DNA from: Paraescarpia echinospica | Lineage: Eukaryota > Annelida > Polychaeta > Sabellida > Siboglinidae | NCBI GenBank assembly: GCA_020002185.1 | Contig: CM034534.1 | Location: 66,553,967-66,617,966 of the forward strand | DNA length: 64,000 nucleotides | Direction of reading: 5' to 3' | Part shown: piece by piece, positions 1-29,730 of the stretch | Layout: each line of letters opens with the position of its first letter | How positions within the stretch are numbered: position 1 is the stretch's first letter | Made by a program: the position numbers and the translations under genes | Notes under the pieces: model-generated | What the model saw: the letters and a program-made list of their open reading frames with translations, nothing else | Database searches by the model: none | Told to the model about the DNA's origin: nothing

Positions 1-118
1 ATACACACACATAAACACACATACACACATACACACACACACACACACGCACGCACACACACGCATACACACATACACACGCACACACACACGCACACAC
101 ACACACGCACATGCACGT
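1..118. repeat. (AC)n microsatellite
   Basis: Impure CA dinucleotide tract with CG and CAT interruptions. The same tract followed by the same flank occurs at about 56015-56085, so it belongs to the duplicated ABCC intron rather than being an independent repeat. Confidence 0.9.
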
Positions 119-440
119 TGAAGGGTGACAACAGTACTGCAGCGATTTGAGATAGCATTGTTTATCATAAACAACGATGAGGTTTTGTAATGCCTATAAT
201 ATAGGGTGTCTGTATAAATATTATTTGCAGAATGTCTATATAACGATGATAACATGATAATCGAATCATTCTCATTACTGGGTATAACAGCATTTGGAGT
301 TTCTGTTCTCGATTATGGAGGTTTGAATTAAGAGTGTTCGACTGTATCATAATGTGGTACCTTTGGCATATGCGAACTGATGCAGACGCCCACTTGAAAA
401 ACCACAGTCTGACAGACATATCTGCGTGTCTCGGTTGCAG

Positions 441-17823
<17,383 letters not shown>

Positions 17824-18139
17824 CGGCCGTAAGAATAACACAATAGGTGGTACATTTCTGGCGACTCTCAACGGGAATCTGCCTTGTTGTTGCACTGTAA
17901 ATAAGTGACACAATCGTATTTACTGGCAGGTAGAACGTCCATGTTTCGCGCCATGATGCAAATGACGGGAAATGCGTGTGGCGACACCTGGTGGTCTTGC
18001 GAACAACACAGTGTTATATTTCCATGGTGACAGTATACGTCTATATGGCAACAGTTGGAACGAGACGATACTGTGTTAGTGTCCCAAATGTCTCGTTCAT
18101 ATTTTACTGGTTGGTGACACGTCGTTGTTTCGCCATCGG

Positions 18140-18690
18140 TCAGTAAAATAAGTAATGAGGCGCTACTCTGTGAATGTACCGCAAACAAACAACGTGTTTA
18201 CTGCCATATTGTAATTAGCTATGATTAAGTCATTGTCCCTGTGTGCCAATTAAAATTGTAGTAGTACAGTTAAAGCGACCTTGTCTGCTTCCTTGTCGGG
18301 AATCATGCTCTCATGTCAGGGGTGGTCGTTATTAGCAGGAAGTTATTATATGCTACTTCAGGCCAGACACAGCAGGTGAAACGACGATTTTCGAGAAAAA
18401 AAAAGAGTAAAAATCGTATTTTGCCATATTCGTATTGTTTATTATGTTGATTATCTACTAAGATCACTTATTATAACATGTGCTTGCAAATAAACAACTG
18501 TATTTCGTCAATGTAGTTACCTTATGCGCAAGTAAAATCTTGCTTTTTTTATGGCAACTGTTCATACACTTGAAAATAAACGATATTTATACCTTTGCAA
18601 CGTGTCCGTCTTTTTGTTCTTCGTCATCTTGTTTGATATGACTGGAATCCTTGGTCTGTCATCTATCCATCAGTACATAGTTTAGTCTTG
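18140..18690. other. Spacer downstream of ABCC copy 1
   Basis: AT-rich sequence without coding signal. It presumably includes the 3' untranslated region and poly(A) site of copy 1; no single signal can be chosen with confidence. Confidence 0.4.
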
Positions 18691-18909
18691 CCTCTTTTAA
18701 CGTATTCCACACACAACGTCTCAAATATGCCGCCTAAATCCGTCGAACATTACCTAAAAAGGCATTCGGATTTGTTCGCGCCGTATGCAAATAACGTCGT
18801 GATGTCTCGTGACGTTCCGCTTGAACTTCGCGGATTTCCGCTTGACCTTCGCGGGTTTCCGCTGGTAGATTTCCCCCAAGATGCAATATGTTGCTACGTC
18901 CGAATATAA
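18688..18909 (+). other. Unassigned 73-codon ORF with internal duplication
   Basis: Open frame starting MPLLTYSTHNVSNMPPKSVE. Near its end, about 20 bases are tandemly duplicated, giving LELRGFPLDLRGFPL. No family recognised. It lies just upstream of a LINE fragment and may be transposon-derived. Confidence 0.25.
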
Positions 18910-19009
18910 ACAATCATGGCGTGCGTCGAATCCGTAAACATTGTCAACGAAATAATTTATGAGAATGGCAGTGCCTCACAGCCAAAAGTAACTAAATATC
19001 ACATAAAGA

Positions 19010-20035
19010 ATAATCTTGGCCGCGAGAAACGCATCATCGAAAAGAAGACTCCCATCCACCCTCTTTCGAAAAATGGCGTGGAGGTCGAGCAGGTTGAATC
19101 TTAGATTCCTCGGAACAACAATTTCAAGCGATCTCAGCCGGTGCACAAACACACTGTGCATTACAAAAAAGGCACAACAACGCCTGTTCTTCCTGAGACA
19201 GCTCAGGAGATTCTGCATTGATCAGGAGATTATGATACGATTATACCGCGCAATCATTGAAAGTGTCCTCACTTTCTCGATTGTAGTGTGGTGTGGCCAC
19301 GCCAGTCAGGAGGAGAAACTACGGCTAAAAGTTATCGTGAAGGGCGTATCTAGAATCACTGGTCGCGAGTTTCCATCCATTGAATCTATTTACCATGCTC
19401 GCTGTGCGCAAAAATCCAAGAGCATTGTACGGGATACTACCCACCCAGCCAACCATCTCTTTGAACTATAGAAGTATTAAGACAAGGACCACTAGACTTA
19501 AAAAAGTTTCTATCCGCAGGTTGTGAGTCACTTGAACCGCGAGATGCCATGATACTGTGTTTTTAGTCTGTTTAGATTTTATGTCGCCATGCTAAATTAT
19601 TTATTTATTATTTTTTGTTATTTTTTAAATATTTTTTTATTTACTAACTTGACTACATGTATGTACATACTTTTTAACTGTCAGCATAGTTTTATATCGT
19701 CAGCTAATTTACTTATTCATTTATTTTTTATTTATTTAACTACATGTATACTTTTTAACTTTTTAGATAATGTTCAGACGGTATTAATATTATGTTACCA
19801 AGTTCATTTTACGTCAATAGATGTACGACTCTCTTAAAATATGTTGGCAGTTGGCCTTGGTTTAAATTTATTCTAGTTTTAGCATAGTTTCGTAATGTTT
19901 CTGATTGTATATTTTGCGTGTGCATGATGGGGGGCATGGGGGTTTCTAGCGTGTATGAATGTTGACGTCACAACGCCAAGAATTCCTTGTACATTTTAAA
20001 TGCTATTTGGTAATAAACAATCTGAATCTGAATCA
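19010..20035 (+). mobile_element. 5'-truncated LINE (RT C-terminal region and 3' tail)
   Basis: Frames NGVEVEQVES and, after a frameshift near 19100, RFLGTTISSDL, KKAQQRLFFLRQLRRF, IESVLTFSIVVWCG and SRITGREFPSIESIYHARC are the RT thumb and C-terminal zone of a LINE. The sequence ends at 20000-20035 with aataaacaatctgaatctga, a short TCTGAA repeat typical of CR1/Rex-type 3' ends. Confidence 0.85.
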
Positions 20036-20099
20036 ACCCGCAGCAACTGCAGAAAGCGCGTGAACGACGCATTCCACCGTCGAAGCAGGTGACAGCTAC

Positions 20100-20230
20100 G
20101 AACGCGATCTAGTACGCTGATCGACGACGACGAGAGTCGTCCGTCACTGAGTGCCAGCAGTAGCAAACTAGCTCTACTGAAGGCTGCCAATGATCAGGGA
20201 AATGTTGTGCCTACTGACGGCACATGTGAT
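20100..20230 (+). other. Serine-rich acidic open segment, possible orphan exon
   Basis: Behind a possible acceptor (gtgacag), one frame reads SSTLIDDDESRPSLSASSSK then LALLKAANDQGNV up to a taa near 20235. The composition resembles the Ser-rich linkers between NBD1 and TMD2 of ABCC proteins, but it lies between the two genes. The identification is speculative. Confidence 0.2.
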
Positions 20231-20610
20231 AGATAATACGGGGATTTTGACGTCTGACTGATCCTGCTCATATTCACTATTGCTGGCAATCTGATCTAGT
20301 TTAGTCTTAGTCATGGGCATATTTATTACCATAATTTATTATAACTTTTAGCATCAAAGTAATTGTGTTATTCCAATATATTGTACGTGGGAACATCGGT
20401 TAACTAATCATTGAGAATTGAATGTTTTTATTGGTCCTAGCAATATTTGATATTACCTTTTTATTCTGACTCGCTCTTAGGGAATTGTCTTAGTCAGATC
20501 CTGATGATATGTCCATAAGTAGGTGTGTGTGTTTGTGTGTACAAATGCATATATATATAATATATAGGTATAATTTATATATATATACATATATATATAT
20601 TCACTAACTC

Positions 20611-20835
<225 letters not shown>

Positions 20836-20929
20836 CGTCAGCATTGCACTAATATTTTGAATGACAACAAGCATATATGTATTACAATTTACACATGGCA
20901 TGTACAGCATCTGTTTGCATTTGTCCACA

Positions 20930-22126
20930 GCCACCTCGCCTCACTGGTGTCTTCTGGACCTTAACAAGCTAGACGCGCTGTTGGAGTCAGTAGAATGTCC
21001 AATTTCGACCCATGCTCTACGAGATGGAGCCAGACTTTCCCAGGGATCAGCCCAAGCAAGCCAATCACGGTGAGCTTTGATGGGACATGGCACAAGCGTG
21101 ACCACATGTCGATGCACGGTGTAGCGGCTGTGATCGAAGTAGTCACAGGGCTGGTCGTCTACTACATTGTCTTGTCAACGTACTGTCATAGCTTTAGCCT
21201 GAAGCGCCATCAATATTCAGGTGACCCTGCAGCGTTTGATGCTTGGTACGAAGAACATCAAGATGACTGCAGCACCAACTTTCACAGCAACTTCAAAGCC
21301 ATGGAGATGGAGGCCGCCAAGCAGCCGTGGTCCCGCTCGATGGACGGCCACCATCTCATGTACACTGGGATGCTGGGCGATGGGGACTCAAAGGCGCACA
21401 GGGCAGTTGTCGACCTAGAACCGTACGGCCCTGGTGTCACGATTGACAAGAAGGAATGTCTCAACCATGCCCACACGCGCATGGGCACTGCACTCCTGAA
21501 GCTTGCGAAGGAGAAAAAGCTTGGTGGGCGTGGGGAGGGTCGCCTCACAAAGGTCTGCAGCAGTATTATAGGTACGCCCTGAATGCTGGTGCAGGATATG
21601 TTGACGACATGCTCAACCGAATGTGGGCAACGTTCTTTCACTGTGTCAGCACAGACGACGACCCACATCATACACGATGTCCAAGCGGCAAGGATTCCTG
21701 GTGTTTCTACCAGCGAGCAGAAGCGAGTGATCAGGAGACTCCGCCTTATGCCGATCACGTCAAGCACCCGCTGGCCCATGATGTTGCCGAAGCCATGGTT
21801 CCAGTGTATCAGCGCATGACCGACCCGAACTGCTAAAGCGTCTGTTGAAAGGTAAGACCCAGAACAGCAACGAGTGCTTGCACTCAGTCATCTGGAGCCG
21901 ACGCACGAAGACCGTCTTTGGTGGTCACCGGAGGCTCATGTGTGCAGCAGCTCGTGCTGTCGGGTCGTTCATTGCTGGTGCATCTCAACTTGCAGAAGTC
22001 ATGGACTTACTGGCAATTGAAGCAAACGAGTTGACACAGATGTTTGCGGAGAAACGCGACCACGTACGCATTGCCAAGGCAGAACGTGCAGAGAGAGAAG
22101 GTGCCGGTCAGATGCACTCTTACTGA
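20930..22126 (+). pseudogene. Mutator-like transposase, frameshifted
   Basis: Three overlapping frames form one protein related to the Mutator-like transposase domain common in invertebrate genomes. The first (20995-21582) has TVSFDGTWHKRDHMSMHG, YYIVLSTYCHS, YTGMLGDGDSKAHRAV and TIDKKECLNHAHTRMGTAL; the DGTW and GDGDS blocks carry expected catalytic acidic residues. The frame shifts near 21555 to LQQYYRYALNAG and MWATFFHCVSTDDDPHH, with CPSGKDSWCFYQRA. It stops near 21835 and resumes at 21845 with GKTQNSNECLHSVIW and IEANELTQMF, ending at 22126. Two frame breaks mean no intact transposase. No terminal inverted repeats were recognised. Confidence 0.87.
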
Positions 22127-22204
22127 GGAGGCCGAAGGACCGTTATACCTGGCTGGTGGATTTGTTTGAACGTTACATGTCTGACGTTCAGTGGACCTTT
22201 GTGG

Positions 22205-22300
22205 TGTTGTTGGCCCTGTAGGCCACGTTGGCCCTGTTTGCCCTCTTGGTCTTGTTGGCCCTCTTGGCTCTGTTGGCCCTCTTGGCCGCTTCCTTGTGTC
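22205..22300. repeat. Short GGCCCTSTTGG-type tandem repeat
   Basis: Degenerate 9-18 bp units around ggccctcttggc and ggccctgttgg. The collagen-like minus-strand frame (GQEGQQ...) is a by-product. Confidence 0.8.
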
Positions 22301-22309
22301 AATTCAGTT

Positions 22310-24490
22310 TATAACAACTTTCTCAAAACCATGTACCACATTTGCACAAATAATGATGCAATACAAGTAATGTTCTGTGCCAGCCAAATAATGTTTCAAA
22401 TGTTGTATTCAACTTATTATTAGAGTTTGAAAAAATACATAAATATTAGTTGCAAATAAGACATATTTTGTGTCATAATTTTTTTTTTAAACTGATGAAT
22501 TCTGATGAACGCTTTATTCAAGAAGACATTATCAAAAAATCTGTCCAAAATGGCGGTAGTTCATGTATCACATTTGCAGGAAGAATATCTCTGTGAGTAT
22601 TTATGCTAGCAACATAATGGTTACATTGTTATATTCAGGATAATCATTTCTGTAATCATGCCAAAGGAAATATATATGTGGCACATAGTTTGAAAGTATC
22701 AGAAGTATTTATGATCAACAAATCTTTGACAGTCGTTTTCTCAAAAACATGTTTTCTGAATTTAGAAAAAGGATACCTCTGCGCGTATTTATGCTATTCA
22801 AATAAAAGTTTGATTGTTACATTCAGAATATTCTACTGTGTGCAATGATCAAACAGTGTTTTTAAAGTATAAAATTGTGACCCAACTTAACAAAATGAGT
22901 CGCATGTCAGAAATGTTTAATATTTAGTTATTAGTAGCGTTGGAAAGAGCAGAATCTCTGCTTTCACACGGTGTATCATGTAAGAAGATATCTTAATTCT
23001 AACTGAAGTTATGGTTTAACAAACACATGTGGGGTAGAAACCTTCAAACCCAGAAAACGGCCTTCAAAGTTGATGCAAATTATTCGTTATGTTTCATGAA
23101 ATGTACCTTAGTTACCATCTTCCAAGCTCTCTGGAGGTCACAGAATGTAGTTATTAGCATATGTATGCCCATATATTGGATGATGACGCGTCAAGCTTCA
23201 TGGTGATATCCCATATGTCAGGAGTGTCCCAAAATTAGCAGTTGCGAACGCGCGCAATTACTGGCATTTTCGGCGTTATTTTAAGGAAATCGAGCGGAAA
23301 AATACACAAAACAGAGTTAATTAGTGTAGCTAGAGTAGCAATTGATTAAACAAATACCAAAGAATAATTTTCAGAGGAAATCTCAAAATCGATGGATTCG
23401 CGATTTGTTCGCATAAACGGCATTTACGAAAAATCTAATTTGCCGATATCCGACTCATTTTGTTAAAATCTAGTCATTGCACAAACGAATGTATAGAGAA
23501 GATGGATTTGCAAAAATTATAACTATATATGGGTTCAATAAAAAATGGCAGTGTTCCCAACTTTGCCAATATTTGCTGAAAATGGCGGCCATTTTGTTTG
23601 TTACCGTGGAAACGCGTGGTGTGGCTGAAAAAAGTTCAATGTATATTTTATTCAGTAAGACTCATTTCAAGCATTGAACAGAAAAAAATTGAACTGTTTG
23701 CACAAATAAAAAAATAATCATATCTACCTGCCGGGTCTGGTTTAAAGCACACTTGTAATCCATAGATTGTTCAGTCTCGTCGACACCAGAACATATTGTA
23801 TAATGTCGTGTTTTAAACTTGACCATTGTAAATAAATTGCAGTAGAACAAGTGACGTAACACATTTACACGGCAGAATAATAACTGGTCAGCTAGCATAG
23901 CTATCTTGTGTTCTACGTCATCTAAGGCTACACTGCAAAAACAAAGGCGCTCTTGTACACTTTGTACACATTTGCTTCAATCGCAATCTTCAATGTCGTT
24001 AAAACTGAAATGTAATTAAAATTGAAATGTTCTGGATGGATTTGGAAACCAAAGATCACACTATTGCAGGCCTGCATAATTATCTTTGTGGATTTGTCTA
24101 TGTCCTCAATCTGTAGAGTATTTTCTCTAACTTCTCTGATAAAGCGTAGCATCACACTCATTCTGGTTAAATGTACTACTGCCCTCGTTGAATCCGGAAA
24201 TATATCCATTTTCAAAACACTACAAGTATATTTTCCGGATATTAGTTGTTTGATCAGTCGCGATTGGCAACTAACAAAAAGTTAACCAGGATGTAGTCTA
24301 CCAAATACGAATACAATTCAACAAATCTTTAAAATATTTGTCAATACGTTTTATTACGAAATGTCTAATGTAAATTAGAAGAAATTAGAATTAGAAGAAA
24401 TTCACAACATTGCATGGCAATAGTGCGCAACCGGTCAGTTCTAGTGACGCAATATACATATAGTTAGTAAAAGAAAACGTACTGTGCGTA
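22310..24490. other. AT-rich spacer downstream of the Mutator remnant
   Basis: No coding signal. Two loosely similar blocks at about 22590-22645 and 22780-22835 (both containing gtatttatgct) hint at an old internal repeat. It may be the 3' portion of the Mutator-type element. Confidence 0.35.
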
Positions 24491-24507
24491 AAGTAAAACG
24501 CAAACGT

Positions 24508-24840
24508 AAAGGTGGCTTCCTACATAGCGCTGTATCCACTCGTTGTGTCTGTCCAAAGCGCTTTACACTTTACTCCCTGGCAGACCTGTTCAAACAAACA
24601 ACATCTCGACTTCTCTGGGAAGCATTCATTCAAGCTGCAATTAATGCGCGAAAACTATTCATACACACATATCCACCACTGTCTGTAGCCAGGTACTCAT
24701 TCGTACAGGTGACTGGACAGAAGCAATGTAGAATGAACGAACTTGCCCAAGGTTCAACACGGCAGCACACGATTCGAACCCGGTTTCTCTCATTTGAGAG
24801 TCCGTGGTCTAGTCACTGCGTCCCTACGCTCCAAGACTTG
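24508..24840 (-). mobile_element. tRNA-derived SINE, minus strand
   Basis: Read on the minus strand, the head (about 24830-24770) has a tRNA-like shape ending in the B-box ccgggttcgaatcg. The body (24508-24740) is shared with 31708-31945, for example cagacctgttcaa and catcctgcaattat-like blocks. Diverged, but the same family. Confidence 0.65.
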
Positions 24841-25228
24841 CCTATCGTACACGGGTCATAGGCACACGCCACTGTGTTCCACAGTTAAACAGCGATTCGT
24901 TTGTGACGTCACGACATACCTATGCAACATAATCCAACAATGCTGTGATACATTGGGTGACTTTTATACCACATTTACGGCGTACGTATATTATATGCCC
25001 ACAAGTGATTGGTCTAACTTTTATGTTGTGACGCAATATCAATGTTTACAAACATGCCGTTAAAAGCATGTTACACTATACAGATCATACAAGTAACATA
25101 ACAAAACCGTCCACGATTATTGTTGGATAAACTAAAAATACATACGTCAGTCGCGGTATTGCGTATTGAGTTGGTAAACATTGCAGGGTAAATAATATAT
25201 TTTATTTAATAATAGTATTTTAAATGTT

Positions 25229-25830
25229 ATGTCACACATAATTATCAGAAATCTAGAGGAGGACAGTAGAAAGAAAATGATCTATAAGATGGCTCGAGAG
25301 AGGGATAAGGACAGCAAGGATGTAAAAACTGGAACAGTGATTAAGGACAAGAATGGAAGAGATACAGCTGATGGGATGTTTGCGCTGAGGCCGCTGATCA
25401 AAAAGAAGTTGGAGGGACAGGAGAGTATGGCTATGGGTTTTAAAGACCTGAATAAAGCTTTTGTCAGAATGGTGGAAGGGACACATAAAGAAACGAAGGG
25501 CAGAGTGTTGTGTGGACCTGGAATCGCAGAAGAATTCAAACTAGAAGTTGGATTGAGACAGGGGAGTGCATTGAGCTCACTGCTGTTTGTCGCAGTGAAG
25601 GAACTGATAAGTAGAAAGACAAGTACGAAAGTTATTCTCAGGAAACTGCTGTAGTCAGACGATTTAGTGATGGTAGCGAATGGGGAAGCGGAATTACAGG
25701 AACAACTGATAGAGTGGAAGGATATCTTCAGCAAGCACGGACTGAAAGTGAATCTGGAGAAAACAAAGGTGCTATTGTTTGGGCAATCATTTACTGACGA
25801 ATCTGAGTTTAATTTCAAGACAATTAGCCA
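25229..25830 (+). mobile_element. LINE RT fragment
   Basis: Frame KDVKTGTVIKDKNGRDTADG leads to FKDLNKAFVRM and EFKLEVGLRQGSALSSLLF (QGS box). After a stop, SDDLVMVANGEAELQEQL (degenerate YADD box) and HGLKVNLEKTKVL follow. It is a 5'- and 3'-truncated RT with a deletion between motifs, resembling the LINE at 36.7-39.2 kb. Confidence 0.8.
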
Positions 25831-25899
25831 GGAGGAACCTGTTGGTTCTCGACTGCTAATTGCTTACAATTTACAACGCGTCAGTTTCCTAGAAGCGTA

Positions 25900-26589
25900 A
25901 GTTAGGAACCTGCCGGTTCTGGCGACGCTTCAATCAATTATAACTGTAAGTTAAGGTTTGGCTAATCTTTGTAACGTATAATTCGACCACAGAAGTTATT
26001 TGAAATTAAGTAAATAAATTTTGGCGTCTTCATAACCAGTTTCTGGGCGTGGCCGCTGACCGCAGTCACTCAACGTTGCGCGTCGCTGTCAGTTGCTACG
26101 CGACTACCGGCACACTAGAACTTGGTGTAACCCTTTAACCACGTCGTTGTGTTTGGATCGTGGACAGTTTGTCATGTAGTTTAATTCTATCTTAACTTGT
26201 GTTGATGTTCTTTATTACTTTATCGTGTTTATGACATTCTTCTTCAACATAAATGTAACTATATTTTTGGTTGGGTTATGTGAAGCTATACTGTGTTGTA
26301 AGCTTCCCTTGGATACTATCGCTGACTAATTGTCTCGTAAATATGACGTGATACGGTTTATTATTTTGTGATCGTAAATATTTGAGTAGTTTCTTTCTTT
26401 CTCACCCAAACACGTTAGTAGTTGTTTATTTTCATCGGTTTAAGTTCCGAGATGAATAATCGTTTGTCCAGCTGGGTTAACTTAGTTAAACAATAGGCAT
26501 TTACCTCGTATGTACACACTGATATTTACATTTACACGCATCTAGACTTCAACAAGTCGTCTACAATCACCTTATACAAATAATAGGTT
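25900..26589. other. Spacer before the gag remnant
   Basis: No coding signal and no recognisable long terminal repeat. A 20-bp motif around aggaacctgttggttctcga recurs imperfectly 60 bp later (25835 and 25900). Confidence 0.35.
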
Positions 26590-28680
26590 ATGGAAGTAGC
26601 AGGGGTGTCCACAACAAAGGCTACCAAGATATTTAATTTTAGGAAGAAAGATCAAATAGAAATTGCTGACTTAGCGACAGTCACGGGCGCCACTACACAC
26701 TTTTGGGATGACTTGCTGGAAACAGGTCAGATCAGTCTAGAGAAACCCCAGATAGGAGGAGATACTTCGATACTTTCTAGTAGCAATGAGGAAGAGATGT
26801 TAAAAGATAAATTGGAAAGGATGGAAGCACAATAATAACTTCATCAGAGGGATTGCAAAATCCATTAGAGGGATTGCAAAATCAAAGAATATGGGAGAGA
26901 GAGATCAAACAAGGCCAGGTTTGAAAAGAAAGAATGAGAAGAGAGATAGAAGAATGGGATCACAGAATGAATGGACACAGGTCACAAGAGATAAGCGGTG
27001 AAATGAAATGTGAAGTGTGAGAGAGTGAGACCATGGAGTATAAGAGCCCTCCCAAATCAATGGGTCATCCTTTTGATGACAAACTTCTCCTTGATGCGCA
27101 TCCCAAGGACGGCATATATAGCTGCGATCTCTCGCGGTTGTTAAAACAAAAAGCACGCAGCAAAGATATCCCACTACAACCTACTATTAATACAACTCCT
27201 CCTGCCGGTGTGAAACGCGAACCAGTGGGAAGAATGGACACAACACCACAAACCGATGGGCATCACACACATGACAAACACGATGGGCATCACACACATG
27301 ACAAAAAACATAGTCATCACACACACGACACAACCGATAGGCATCACACACACGACACAACCGATAGGCATCACACACATGACAAAACACATAGTCATCA
27401 CACACACACAACCGATAGGCATCACACACATGACAAAACACATAGTCATCACACACACACCACACAACCGATAGGCATCACACACATGACAAAAACGACG
27501 GTCATCATACACATAACAAAACCCATTGTAATATCACACTACACAACAAAAAGGGAATAAAGAAGAGAAATGGAGCAAAATCGCCAAATTATTCTGACGA
27601 AGATTCATCTTCAATGTCTTCCTCTTCTTTCTCCCGCTCTTTTGACATTAATTCTGATTCGGCTTCATTTGACGAATCCATAGAAAGGAACAGACGACAT
27701 CGTTGACGAAACAGTCCCCCAGAACCCAAATTACCAACATTTTCAGGGAACCCTGTAGAATGGGAAACATTTCTGTACCTGTTTAAGGGTACCACTGAGC
27801 AGTATCATTGGAATAGTCATCGGAAACTACAGAAGCTAAAGAAATGCCTGCGTGACAAAGCCATTGATTATATATGAACACGCTCCCGCAAGGATCGGAA
27901 TGATTACCGCAGGCTTATGAAATGCCTTAAGAGCAGATTTGAAACGAAGAAAGACCCAAGCATAGCGCGACGGAATCTCCACGATATCAAACAGGGAGTG
28001 AACGAATCCCAGGAAGATTCTGTAGATCGGGTCCAACATGCCGTCTTGTTGGGGTACAAAGGAGCAGGAGACAAAGCCATAGACAAATGGGCCACAGAAG
28101 AACTGTTCCTCAAAGGTGTTAGGGAGAAATGGGCAGTGTTAGCAGCCAGTGCAAGGAAACCAAGGTAAATTAGGCCCTAATAGAGATGAAAAATAGTATT
28201 AGCAATCAGAAGGCTGTCCTTGGTAGAACAATGTCAGTATCAGCGAGACAGGTTGCATTTGAGGACGATATATTAGTACGCGCCATGTTTACTTCACCCA
28301 AGGCTGTCGGTCGCTATGTAACAACAACGCCGCAGAATGATAAGTGTCTGATCCAGTCGGATCCGGCAACATTAAAAACAAAGAGGAAAGCAAGATTGAC
28401 GAAATATTGAGAAGGCTAATCCAAGTGGAGCAACGTCTAGATCGAGAGGGACAGTCTATTACTAGTCAACCTCAAATCAGGAGGTACAATCAATCACCAA
28501 GCTGATATCAATCACCTGATCGCATGCAATCGCCAGGTCGTGGACAGTCACCATCTTTCACTGGCCGGTGTTACAACTGCGGGGAAACAAGACATCTGAG
28601 TCGAAATTGTCCTAGAAATAGGAGTAGGTCCCAATTAAACGCTTCTACGAATGGGAACATGCCACTAAAAGAATAGTGGC
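26590..28680 (+). pseudogene. Ty3/Gypsy-type gag remnant with zinc knuckle
   Basis: Broken frames of one retrotransposon gag. 26590-26835 is an N-terminal piece (MEVAGVSTTKATKIF). At 27740-28168 a capsid-like stretch contains PKLPTFSGNPVEWETFLYLF, KLQKLKKCLRDKA, a tga, then RLMKCLKSRFETKKDPSIAR and EELFLKGVREKWAVL. Near 28565 CYNCGETRHLSRNC is a CCHC zinc knuckle. Several stops and a CAC-rich expansion (27240-27530) interrupt it. No protease, RT or integrase follows and no LTR was recognised. The group is the non-viral Gypsy class; it is inactive. Confidence 0.82.
27245..27530. repeat. CAC-rich minisatellite inside the gag remnant
   Basis: Irregular units built from cacacacatgacaaaacaca, tagtcatcacacac and accgataggcat. 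Frames encode HHTHDK repeats and are artefacts. Confidence 0.85.
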
Positions 28681-28689
28681 TAGTCTAGA

Positions 28690-29730
28690 CGGCCAGAGTC
28701 TTCCTCAGTGTAACAAGGCCTGACTGACGACAAAAACATGAGCCGGTATGTAGTCTGGAGCTCAACAAGATCATGCTGATGTCAGGTGTGCCATGCATGA
28801 GACACCTGGGTCTACATATAATTTGTGTAAATATTTTTTTGTATAGATTTTTATTATTATTGGCGGTAAAGTTACATTTTGAATACGTTCGTTTTGTTTT
28901 ATTATACAATTGTTAAGATAATGGTGGTTGGGTCTAATTAAATGTATTTATAATGAAATATTTAAATATTACGTCGGTGTTCGGGTTTACGTAAATGGCT
29001 TAATTAAATGTAACAAGGAAATAACATTAATATCAAATATCGAGACTTGAGTGAAGCTTTTGCATGAGATGCTAGTCGACATTCGGGTTTTGGTTAACCG
29101 GTCATATTTAGTGTACTCATTTTCGTAATATATCCCCTTCTTTGTATGAATGCGGGGACTGTAGTACGGAGCAGCACTGCACATACTTCACACACCCAAG
29201 GTAAGTACGCATAACCACATTACACCCCAACGTTAAACACACACCCTATAACAGCCGTCAGTCTGAACTACCGCCGCCGTGATCGCTCGTCCACTGAGAC
29301 CCGCAGTGCCGTCGACCCGTCGGCCCCGAAGATCTGCGACTTCGCCCTCTTCGCGTGTCTACACATTGATTGTGCCTGCCCAAGTAAGTGCACAATAATT
29401 ACATCAATATAAATACGCAAGTCGTTTTGCAAATTTTCCAAATGATCAAAAACAGTTTATGTAATTTCGGTTTATTAATTTTTATTGTGTGACTTGTTTC
29501 AATATAACTTAAATGTTGAATATTTTCGAGAAAACTCCACGGTATTAACCGATAAATGTTTAGATTTTAATTCACTTGCTATTTGATAGTTAATCGGAGA
29601 GCCAACCACGATCTCTATTCGAATTCTGGGTAAGCCTGCCTACCGGATGACATTAACTTTTGGAAGACCAGTAATATTCAGGTGATGGCTACGTGCTACC
29701 TGTCCACGTACTGGTGTCAGTCTTGTCAAA
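28690..29730. other. Spacer, with a GC-richer island at 29250-29390
   Basis: Mostly AT-rich. The 29250-29390 block is GC-rich and ends at a good donor-like gcccaagtaagtg, so it could be a 5' untranslated exon of the downstream ABCC gene. Only the donor-like site and composition support this. Confidence 0.25.

Noticed and set aside
22120..22302. Collagen-like Gly-Gln-Glu ORF on the minus strand
   Set aside because: Produced by a GGCCCT-type tandem repeat, with no conserved start or neighbours.
27589..28113. Minus-strand ORFs across the gag region
   Set aside because: They are shadows of the + strand gag frames, which carry recognisable capsid and zinc-knuckle motifs.
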